Shown piece after piece: positions 1 to 7,100 of a DNA stretch of 10,801 nucleotides. Position 1 is the first letter of the stretch; the number at the start of each line of letters is the position of its first letter. The position numbers were made by a program, and so were the translations under genes. The notes beneath the pieces are model-generated. The model was not told the origin of the DNA. It saw nothing but the letters and a program-made list of their open reading frames with translations, and did no database searches. Source of the DNA: an uncultured Prevotellaceae bacterium (lineage in GTDB: Bacteria; Bacteroidota; Bacteroidia; Bacteroidales; Bacteroidaceae); the NCBI GenBank assembly GCA_946403615.1, contig CAMJAO010000046.1, forward strand, positions 1 to 10,801, read 5' to 3'.

Positions 1-168
1 CTTTTTCTTCTTATCTTTCAAAGGTTTCCCCTTTTCATCGGTCTTATACATGTCAATCGTCTGCGACTTGCGGTGGATAATCATCAACCGGCACTCGTCG
101 CGGTGATAAGACGGATAAAGGGCTACTTGCTCTTCATTCAGTTTGAATTTAAATTGCGATAACTTCAT
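1..168 (-). CDS. queA: QueA, tRNA preQ1(34) S-adenosylmethionine ribosyltransferase-isomerase (N-terminal 56 residues only)
   Basis: The reading frame opens at the ATG at 168-166 and runs off the left edge, so only the N-terminus is present. It starts MKLSQFKFKL and continues with the family's arginine-aspartate signature (HRDECRLM, residues 22-29, then IIHRKS). QueA transfers the ribosyl part of SAM to preQ1 at the tRNA wobble position to form epoxyqueuosine, acting in the cytoplasm in queuosine synthesis. The ATG overlaps the truB stop by 4 nt (ATGA), which supports this start and suggests coupled translation at the distal end of the ftsX operon. One oddity: after TIDM (residue 40) comes a hydrophilic stretch (YKTDEKGKPL then KDKKKK) where most QueA proteins go directly on to the next conserved block. 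This looks like a lineage-specific surface insertion; its end lies outside the window. Confidence 0.9.
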   Translation of the reverse strand, partial: MKLSQFKFKLNEEQVALYPSYHRDECRLMIIHRKSQTIDMYKTDEKGKPLKDKKKK

Positions 169-932
169 TGTATTTTTGGTGTAATTATTTTCGTTTTCCA
201 GGGAATGTTCTCTGCGATGGCGTCAGCGTTTCCCGCCCCTTCGCCATGTTCTTGCAACCATCGGGGGAATTGGTCGAGCGCGATGCAGTCTTCAATACGC
301 AAGTCACCCACCTGTGTACGCCTCAACGCTGTGAGATAGGCTCCGCTGTGGAGTGCCTCGCCGATGTCGCGTGCCAAGGCACGGATGTAGGTGCCTTTGC
401 CGCAGACCACCCGAATGGACATCTGCATTTTCTCGGCGTTGAAATCGGTCAGTTCCATCTCGTCTATGCGGAGGATTTTCGACTTGAGTTGCACATCCCC
501 TCCCTTGCGCATCACATCGTAAGCCCTTTTGCCATCGACTTTGCAAGCAGAGTAGGAGGGTGGCACTTGCTCAATTTCTCCGTGAAACTGTCCGAGTGTG
601 TCCTCTATCAGTTGGCGCGTGATATGGTCGGTGGGGTAGGTGGCATCCACCGGGTGTTCCATGTCGAATGATGGTGTGGTGGCGCCCAGTTGCAGTGTGG
701 CGGTATATTCCTTCACCCCTTGTTGCAGTGTGTCAATCTGTTTTGTGGCCCTGCCTGTGCAGAGTATCAGTACTCCTGTGGCCAGAGGGTCGAGCGTACC
801 GGCGTGTCCTACCTTGATGTTCTTTACGCCTAAATAGCGCGTGAGCACATATCTGACATGTGCCAACGCCCCGAAACTGGTCATGCCATAGGGCTTGTCG
901 ATGGGTATGATGACTCCTTCTGCGAAATCCAT
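165..932 (-). CDS. truB: TruB, tRNA pseudouridine(55) synthase
   Basis: A 255-residue cytoplasmic enzyme that converts U55 of the tRNA T-loop to pseudouridine. Seen directly: the N-terminal block GVIIPIDKPYGMTSF (residues 6-20), the catalytic motif VGHAGTLDPLATGVL with nucleophile Asp48 (same number as in the E. coli enzyme), the substrate-binding block PPSYSACKVDGKRAYD near residues 123-138, and the late motif CGKGTYIRALARDIG near 177-191. All are intact. The last 30 or so residues are poorly conserved and no PUA domain is evident, as in the short bacterial TruB forms. The start ATG at 932-930 lies 9 nt after the uppP stop and the stop overlaps the queA ATG, so the gene sits inside the leftward operon with no room for its own promoter. 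Confidence 0.97.
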   Translation of the reverse strand: MDFAEGVIIPIDKPYGMTSFGALAHVRYVLTRYLGVKNIKVGHAGTLDPLATGVLILCTGRATKQIDTLQQGVKEYTATLQLGATTPSFDMEHPVDATYPTDHITRQLIEDTLGQFHGEIEQVPPSYSACKVDGKRAYDVMRKGGDVQLKSKILRIDEMELTDFNAEKMQMSIRVVCGKGTYIRALARDIGEALHSGAYLTALRRTQVGDLRIEDCIALDQFPRWLQEHGEGAGNADAIAENIPWKTKIITPKIQ

Positions 933-941
933 CCGTCTCTC

Positions 942-1799
942 TTAGTCAACCATTGCGAGTGATTGCCCGGCAAGCAGCAAGGCGATGATGATGCCGCCGA
1001 CGATGATGCGATACACACCGAAGGCTTTGAAACCGTATTTCGTAAGGAAATTGACAAACCATTTCATGGCAAGCAGTGCCACGATAAACGCCACCACGCA
1101 TCCGAGGATAAGCATGGCGACATTGTGCCCTGTGGCCCATGATGTGTCTTCCTTGAAAAGGTCGAGCAAGTCGAGCAGGGTGGCTCCGGCCATAGTGGGC
1201 ACTGCCAGAAAGAACGAGAATTCTGCCGCGCGCTTGCGAGTCAGTCCTTGTGTCATACCGCCCACGATGGTAGCCATGGAGCGCGACACACCGGGAATGA
1301 CGGAGATACACTGATAGAGACCTATCTTAAACGCCCTGCGCTCGTTTACCTGATTCGTTTCCTTGCCTTTGTTGAACCATTTGTCGCAGAAGAGCATGAA
1401 AACTCCTCCCAAAACCAGCATGATGGCCACAACCAGCACACTGTCGAGCAACCAATCGAGCAATCCAGATTTCTTGGCCAATAAACCGATGACGATGGCC
1501 GGCAATACACCAATGAACAACAGCCAGTAGAAACGGAATTTGTGAATCAGTTTCTGAAGGACATTGCTGCTTGCGGGTGCCGGGGAGTGGTCGATATGGA
1601 AGAATTTCTTCCAATACAGGCATACCACCGAGAGAATGGCGCCAAACTGGATGATAAAAGTGAACGCATGTACGAAAGCGTCGCCTTGTTCTATGCCCAG
1701 AAGATTTTGTGTGATAATCATGTGTCCCGTGGAGGATACGGGCAGAAATTCTGTCAGTCCCTCTACGATGGCTATGATAATAGTTTCAAGAATTGTCAT
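942..1799 (-). CDS. uppP: UppP/BacA, undecaprenyl-diphosphate phosphatase
   Basis: A 285-residue polytopic inner-membrane enzyme that dephosphorylates undecaprenyl diphosphate to the monophosphate carrier used for peptidoglycan and surface polysaccharide export. In E. coli its homologue gives bacitracin tolerance. Both signature motifs are present: EGLTEFLPVSSTGH (residues 13-26), which holds the E-x3-E acidic pair and His26, and PGVSRSMATIVGG (169-181) with the catalytic Arg173. Several hydrophobic segments fit the family topology (for example near 92-108, 119-137, 195-213, 228-250 and 262-280). The length is typical. The ATG at 1799-1797 overlaps the stop of the DUF3098 gene upstream by 4 nt (ATGA), which fixes the start and suggests translational coupling. 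It lies next to a division gene and before tRNA-modification genes, a layout I recognise from Bacteroidota. Confidence 0.97.
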   Translation of the reverse strand: MTILETIIIAIVEGLTEFLPVSSTGHMIITQNLLGIEQGDAFVHAFTFIIQFGAILSVVCLYWKKFFHIDHSPAPASSNVLQKLIHKFRFYWLLFIGVLPAIVIGLLAKKSGLLDWLLDSVLVVAIMLVLGGVFMLFCDKWFNKGKETNQVNERRAFKIGLYQCISVIPGVSRSMATIVGGMTQGLTRKRAAEFSFFLAVPTMAGATLLDLLDLFKEDTSWATGHNVAMLILGCVVAFIVALLAMKWFVNFLTKYGFKAFGVYRIIVGGIIIALLLAGQSLAMVD

Positions 1800-2164
1800 C
1801 TTCTACGTTGTTGCTTTTTTTGTATTTGATAGGGTTTCGTCGCCTCTTTTTTGTCGATGTCAAAGGGCTTTGTTTCTGTCATCTCTTTTACTGCTGACAT
1901 CTCTTTTGTAGGATCTACAGCAGAAGTATTCGTCTCCTCTGTGTCTTTTGGCTTGCGCACAATGCCGTAGATGAGCGACAAGAATCCCACCAGACAGACG
2001 ATAGGCGCAACTTTGATACGCATCGTGCTGAAAATGTCAGGATTGAAGGCCTCTTCAGAGGATGACGACCCGGACATGAGTATAAACCCTAAGACCACCA
2101 CAATCATCCCTGCTGCGATGAGGATGAAGTTGGTGCGGTCAAATGCAAAATTTCTTTTATCCAT
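1796..2164 (-). CDS. DUF3098 family small membrane protein
   Basis: A 122-residue protein of unknown function. It begins MDKRNFAFDRTNF, has two hydrophobic segments (about residues 12-31 and 51-69) and, between them, a short loop with a Ser run and the family-like FNPDIFSTMRIKVAP. I recognise this as the DUF3098 family, which sits between ftsX and uppP in Bacteroidota. The rest (70-122) is a polar, charged tail rich in Lys, Glu and Thr, ending in QQRRR. Two helices with short termini would fit an accessory protein of the FtsX or UppP step, but that is inferred only from position. There are 74 nt between the ftsX stop and this ATG with no TAnnTTTG element, so it is probably read from the ftsX promoter. 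Its stop overlaps the uppP start. Confidence 0.85.
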   Translation of the reverse strand: MDKRNFAFDRTNFILIAAGMIVVVLGFILMSGSSSSEEAFNPDIFSTMRIKVAPIVCLVGFLSLIYGIVRKPKDTEETNTSAVDPTKEMSAVKEMTETKPFDIDKKEATKPYQIQKKQQRRR

Positions 2165-2238
2165 GATTTTTATATGTTATCCGCGTTTTTGGGTAAGCAT
2201 ATGACTGGACCAATCCCGTCGTTACTGCTTATAAACAA

Positions 2239-3117
2239 TTAGAATCGATACAACTCACCGGCTTTCATGCGCAAGAACTTGTTCACTGAGAGCCATGAGC
2301 ATACCGTTGTGATGAGCACACCGAAGACCACCACTGCGATGGCAGTGAAGAGCATCACACGCCAAGTGATGACCAGATAGGCATCAGGCTCATACTGGAA
2401 GAGGAAATAGACGCCTGCACCTAAAACGATGAGCGCGATGATGCCGGAGAGCAGTCCCAGCCCCACAGCCTGACGTAGGAAAGGCCACCGGATAAACGAC
2501 CACGAGGCACCCACCAGTTTCATGGTGTGAATGCTGAACCGGCGTGAGAAGACGGACAGCTGTATGGTGTTGCTGATCAAGGTAAAGGAGATGAACAGCA
2601 ATAAAGCGGCGAGTACCAGCAATGCGATACCCACTTTCTTCAAAGCGCTGTTAACGCTGTCAATCAAGTTCTCAGGAAACTCCACCTCGGCTATTTGAGC
2701 ATTTTGCTGCAATTCCTGGCTGATCCACTTCAGAGAGTCTGTGTTGGCGTAGTCGGCCTGCAATTGAAAATCAATCTCTGCTGCAAACGGGTTGTAACCC
2801 ACAAACTCTGCCGGGTCAGTGCCCAAATCCTCGCGTAGACCGGATAGCACACTGTCGCGCGTAAAATATTGCAAATCTGAGATATAGGGCCTGGTCTGCA
2901 ATCGTTGGCAGAGCATCTCGCCCTCAGGGTCGGTCACCTCGTCAGAAAGCGTCATCCTCACAGTGAGATTCTGTTTCACATAATCCGAGAGATTATGAGC
3001 CGTAAATACGGTGAAAACCACTAATCCTAAAAGTATAAGCACCATTGACGTGCTCACACACAATGTAACAACCTGCAGTCTGCTTTTACCGCGGGTTTTC
3101 TTACGTTTTTTTCCCAT
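2239..3117 (-). CDS. ftsX: FtsX, permease-like subunit of the FtsEX division complex
   Basis: A 292-residue inner-membrane protein. In known systems FtsX pairs with the ATPase FtsE and transmits ATP-driven changes to periplasmic cell-wall hydrolases during division. The topology matches: a basic cytoplasmic N-terminus (MGKKRKKTRGKSR), TM1 at about 15-40, an extracytoplasmic domain of about 41-160, then TM2 (162-186), TM3 (about 212-240) and TM4 (about 252-276). The cytoplasmic loop HTMKLVGASWSFIRWPFL (197-214) is the typical FtsX signature. The frame stays open upstream to 3234, but only through a TTG start, and that longer form would include the promoter at 3147-3177; the ATG at 3117-3115 is chosen because it lies about 30 nt downstream of that promoter. 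ftsE is not adjacent in this window. This is the first gene of the leftward operon. Confidence 0.95.
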   Translation of the reverse strand: MGKKRKKTRGKSRLQVVTLCVSTSMVLILLGLVVFTVFTAHNLSDYVKQNLTVRMTLSDEVTDPEGEMLCQRLQTRPYISDLQYFTRDSVLSGLREDLGTDPAEFVGYNPFAAEIDFQLQADYANTDSLKWISQELQQNAQIAEVEFPENLIDSVNSALKKVGIALLVLAALLLFISFTLISNTIQLSVFSRRFSIHTMKLVGASWSFIRWPFLRQAVGLGLLSGIIALIVLGAGVYFLFQYEPDAYLVITWRVMLFTAIAVVVFGVLITTVCSWLSVNKFLRMKAGELYRF

Positions 3118-3146
3118 TATAAGGCTATTTACACCAAAATTTAATG

Positions 3147-3177
3147 CAAAGATACAAAAAAAAAACGCGGAAAGCAA
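3147..3177 (-). promoter_or_regulatory. Bacteroidota-type promoter for the ftsX operon
   Basis: On the minus strand a -7 element TATCTTTG (3154-3147) matches TAnnTTTG exactly. A -33 TTG (3177-3175) stands 20 nt upstream of it, the usual distance for the Bacteroidota primary sigma factor. The spacer contains a long T run. Transcription would start near 3140, giving a leader of about 20-25 nt before the ftsX ATG. Confidence 0.8.
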
Positions 3178-3219
3178 CACTTTAACTACAATTAACGCAT
3201 GAAGTTGATGAAAAATCTG

Positions 3220-3227
3220 TAACTTTG
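3220..3227 (+). promoter_or_regulatory. -7 element for the radical SAM gene, nearly leaderless
   Basis: TAACTTTG matches the Bacteroidota -7 consensus TAnnTTTG exactly. Only 6 nt (TGGGCA) separate it from the ATG at 3234, so initiation at the usual distance would start the mRNA within a few bases of the start codon. No good -33 TTTG lies 19-21 nt upstream (the sequence there is ATTAACGC). The nearest TTG, at 3205, is too close. Confidence 0.6.
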
Positions 3228-3233
3228 TGGGCA

Positions 3234-4013
3234 ATGAGTACGATTATTTATCCATCGCCCGTCTTCGGACCCGTCAAGAGCAGGAGACTGGGCGTTTCAC
3301 TTGGTGTCAACCTGCTGCCAGGCGATGGCAAGGTGTGCACCTTCGATTGCTTGTATTGTGAGTGCGGATTCAACGGCGACCATCGGCCTATGCGGAAACT
3401 TCCTACCCGTGAAGAGGTGCGTCAGGCCCTGGAACTGCGCCTTATAGACATGCGCGAAAATGGTCCCGCTCCTGACGTGTTGACCTTTGCCGGAAATGGT
3501 GAACCCACGGCTCATCCCGACTTCGCTGGCATCATCGACGACACATTGGCTTTGCGCGACCGCTATTTCCCTCAAGCCAAAGTGTCGGTGTTGAGCAATG
3601 CCACCATGATTCACCGCCCTGAGGTGCATGATGCACTGATGCGCGTTGACAACAACATCCAAAAACTTGACACCATCGACCCCGATTACATCCGACGGCT
3701 TGACCGGCCCGTTTCGCCCCGCTACGATGTGCAGCGCATCATCGACGACTTGGCGAGGTTTGAGGGGCATGTCATCATCCAGACCATGTTTCTTAAAGGT
3801 CATGATGCCGAGGGCGACCTCGACAATACCACCGAGGCCTTTGTCGCTCCTTGGTTGGAAGCCATCGGCCGTATCCGTCCCCAGAGTGTGATGATTTACA
3901 CCATCGACCGCGAGACCCCCTACAACGACCTGGCCAAAGCCACTCCTGCCGAACTCGATGCCATCCGCGACCGCGTCATAGCCCAAGGCATTCCCTGCAC
4001 TGCATCTTATTAA
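3234..4013 (+). CDS. Radical SAM protein of unknown substrate
   Basis: A 259-residue protein carrying the radical SAM cluster motif C-x3-C-x2-C (Cys35, Cys39 and Cys42 in KVCTFDCLYC), which binds a 4Fe-4S cluster and cleaves SAM to a 5'-deoxyadenosyl radical. The next landmark is LTFAGNGEPTAHPDF, the GEP-type SAM-binding motif. The N-terminus (STIIYPSPVFGPVKSRRLG) and this layout resemble the COG0731-like Fe-S oxidoreductases, the broad group that includes wyosine-forming TYW1 enzymes. I do not recognise a specific reaction and would not transfer the TYW1 function. The protein ends soon after a cysteine (IPCTASY), which could be an extra metal or substrate ligand. ATG 3234 is preferred over the in-frame TTG at 3225, which lies inside the -7 element. 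It is transcribed divergently from ftsX and lies 136 nt before the helicase gene on the same strand. Confidence 0.85.
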   Translation: MSTIIYPSPVFGPVKSRRLGVSLGVNLLPGDGKVCTFDCLYCECGFNGDHRPMRKLPTREEVRQALELRLIDMRENGPAPDVLTFAGNGEPTAHPDFAGIIDDTLALRDRYFPQAKVSVLSNATMIHRPEVHDALMRVDNNIQKLDTIDPDYIRRLDRPVSPRYDVQRIIDDLARFEGHVIIQTMFLKGHDAEGDLDNTTEAFVAPWLEAIGRIRPQSVMIYTIDRETPYNDLAKATPAELDAIRDRVIAQGIPCTASY

Positions 4014-4149
4014 AATCACTCCATTTTTCATCACCCCTCCCACAATACCCATTTCTCTCATTACTCATAGTCTCCATTGCTCCCATAGTCCCCATTAGTT
4101 GACTATTGTCTTCACTCCTCCACTCCTCCACTCCTAAAACCCCCTTCCC
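4014..4149 (+). other. G-poor, C/T-rich leader between the radical SAM and helicase genes
   Basis: This 136-nt gap has very few G residues on the plus strand (about six from 4021 to the ATG) and many C and T runs. It contains an imperfect direct repeat (CATAGTCTCCATT at 4066-4078 and CATAGTCCCCATT at 4084-4096) and the 8-nt tandem repeat at 4113-4135. I see no hairpin terminator and no TAnnTTTG promoter. A C-rich, G-poor, unstructured RNA is what Rho prefers to load on, so a Rho-dependent end for the upstream transcript, or attenuation before the helicase, is possible. That is inference. Confidence 0.45.
4113..4135. repeat. 8-nt tandem repeat (CACTCCTC, 2.9 copies)
   Basis: Perfect copies at 4113-4120 and 4121-4128 plus 7 nt of a third (4129-4135), ending 14 nt before the helicase ATG. 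The unit is not a multiple of three, but the repeat is non-coding, so copy changes would alter leader length only. Confidence 0.8.
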
Positions 4150-7100
4150 ATGAAAGAACTACTAACCGATCAAAACATCCGTATAGAATATTTCCCGTGC
4201 CTGAACTACTCGATGAGCGTAAACGGTAAACAGTGCGTGGAATCGTTTGAGATTTACAACGACGATGATGACGACTGGCGCGATCTCACCGTCACCGTTG
4301 ATGGTGAGATGGTGCAAACGGCTGTAGCACATGTTGACCTCATCGAGCGGGGTATGACCATCCGCGTGGAAGGAGTCACGGTGGCGCCCGATCTCGACCA
4401 ACTGCGCGAATTGAGCGAGAGTGCCGACACCGTCTATAATATCACGGTGCAAATGGGCGGGCAAACCCTGTTTACCCATGCCTATCCTCTGCGCCTGCTT
4501 GCGTTCAACGAATGGCCGGGCACCGCCATCATGCCTGAACTCATCGCGTCATTCGTCATGCCCAATGCCCCCGAATTGCCTCCCGTGATGGTGAGCGCTG
4601 CCCGGGTGCTGGAACGCCTGACGGGTTCGTCTGCGCTCGACGAATATCAGACGCAAGACCCTAACCGTGTCAGGGCGCAGGTGGCGGCCTTTTATGAGGC
4701 GCTACGCGAACAGAGTATCGTCTATTGCACCCCGCCGGCAAGTTTTGAGCGTACTGGCCAGCGCATACGTTTGCCACAGGAAATCCTCGCCAACAAACTC
4801 GGCACCTGTCTCGACACCACGCTTCTGATGGCGTCATGCCTCGAAGCGGCCGGACTGAATCCGTTGGTAATCATCTGTAAGGGCCACGCTTTCGTGGGTT
4901 GTTGGTTGGTCGATCATCATTATCCACAGCTCTTCGGCGACGATGTGTCAGTGCTTACCAAGAGTATACAAGACGGTATCAACGAGATGGTGATACTGGA
5001 GACCACCTGTATCACCCAGCAAGGCGTGTCCTTCGAAGAAGCAGTGCGCAAAGCGGAAAATCTCATATACCAGAGTCCTGAACTTTTCGAACTGTTCGTC
5101 GATGTGCACCGTTGCCGTCTTGACCAGATACGTCCTCTGCCCGTGAAGGTGAACGGGGTGTGGCAGAATGCCGGGCTCGAACATGACCATGTGACCAAAG
5201 ACGTGAAAAACCAGACACAGGTGGATATTCCTGTGGGCGAGGCCGGTGTGTCGAGCCGACAACAGATTTGGGAGCGCAAACTGCTTGATTTCTCTCTGCG
5301 CAACAACCTCATCAATATGCGCATCGGCAAGAAACTGGTGCCCTTCATGTCATTCGACATCGACCATTTGGAAGACCACTTGCAAGCGGGCGAGGATTAT
5401 TCCATTCTTCCTTCACCGACCAATAAACTGATAGAACCCAATGAATATGGTGTCTATGACTCTAAGGTTTATCGCGACCAACTGGAGACCATTGTCGGCG
5501 AATGTATCAAGCACAACCAACTGCCCTCTTACCTGAGTGAAACGGAACTGCGTGATGCCTTAAAAGGGCTTTACCGCACTTCGCGCACGGCTTTGGAGGA
5601 GAATGGCGCCAATTCGCTTTTCCTCGTCTTCGGTATGTTGAAATGGTATGAGACCGAGAAAAGCATCCGTCCGCGTTTCGCCCCGTTGTTGCTCGTTCCC
5701 GTGGATATCATCCGGCGTAATGCCAATACCTACATCATCCGTACACGCGAAGAAGACCCGACATTCAACACCTCCCTGTCGGAAATGTTGCGCCAACAGC
5801 ACGAGATAGTGCTCTCTGGCCTGTCACCCCTGCCAACCGACGAGTCGGGCATCGATGTGAAGACGGTGTTCAACATTGTCCGGGCCAACATCAAAGACCA
5901 TCCCCGTTGGGAGGTCATCGAAGAGTCGCTGCTCGGATTGTTCTCGTTCAGCAAATTTGTCATGTGGAACGATATCCACAACAATGCCGAGAAAATGCGC
6001 GAGAACGACATTATCGAAAGCCTACTGCAAAAACGGCTCGTGAATTTCAATGACCCGCCAACGCCTGATACGCGCGAAGTGGACCAGACCACCGAGCCGG
6101 GCGACTACGCCATACCCGTGGATGTCGATTCCTCACAGTTAGAGGCTGTCATCGAGAGTGGCGAAGGCCACAGTTTCATCCTGCACGGCCCTCCTGGAAC
6201 CGGTAAGAGTCAGACCATTACCAACATGATAGCCAATGCGCTCTACCATGACCGCCGTGTACTGTTCGTGGCAGAGAAGATGGCGGCGCTAGAGGTGGTG
6301 CAGAAACGACTGAAGAAAATCGGCATCGAGCCTTTCTGCCTGGAATTGCATTCCAACAAGGTGACAAAGAAACACTTGTTGGACCAACTAAATATGGCGT
6401 TGGAAATCACACGCATCAAATCGCCCGACGAGTACAAGGCGGAGTCGAAAGCGCTCTTCGAACAGCGTAAGAGTCTGATCGGATATATCGAGGCGTTGCA
6501 TGCTTTGCGTCCCAACGGATTGACGCTCTACGAGCTCATCACGCGTTATGTGGCGATTGACAGCGAAGACCAGCTGACTCCCGATCAGACGTTCCTGGCC
6601 AGCCTCAATCCGCAGACGCTCAAAGAGGTGGAGGCGGAACTTATGGAGACCGACACGGTGTTTGCCATTACAGGCCATCCCAGTCGTAATCCGCTCAAGG
6701 GACTCGACATCCTCGACGGCAGTGTCAATGGTCAGCAACGTATTGCTGCCGCCCTCAACTCGCTTATGCCGCTGTTGTCGCCCGTAAGCAAATGCATCGC
6801 AGCCATACGCCAACAGTTCGGCATCGAGGTGCCCGATACCGCCGGAGGCATCGCTTGGGCATACCAGTTCATGCAACTGCTCCAAAATACTCCGGTCATC
6901 AACAACGATGTACTCAATATCGCCGGTATCTCCGCCATGACGGGCGAATGGCTCGACACCGTGGCGAAAGGCCGCAGACGTGACGAACTGAAAGCGGCGC
7001 TCACTTCAAGATATGCGCCCGAACTGCTCGACAGCAATGTCATGGAGCTGAAATCGGAATGGCAGCGCATTTGCGATAAGTGGTTCATACCCAAATTCTT

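Noticed and set aside
168..671. 167-codon plus-strand frame opposite truB
   Set aside because: Entirely antisense to truB, whose catalytic motifs are unmistakable; the translation is Cys/Val/His-rich without family features.
2165..2238. Internal promoter before the DUF3098 gene
   Set aside because: No TAnnTTTG on the minus strand in this 74-nt gap; read-through from the ftsX promoter explains expression more simply.
3118..3234. Longer FtsX form starting at TTG 3234
   Set aside because: It would place the strong ftsX promoter inside the coding region, and the basic MGKKRKK start is the normal FtsX N-terminus.
3297..4061. 254-codon open frame on the minus strand opposite the radical SAM gene
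   Set aside because: It lies antisense to a gene with clear Cys-cluster and GEP motifs, has no recognisable motif or promoter, and looks like a mirror of codon bias.
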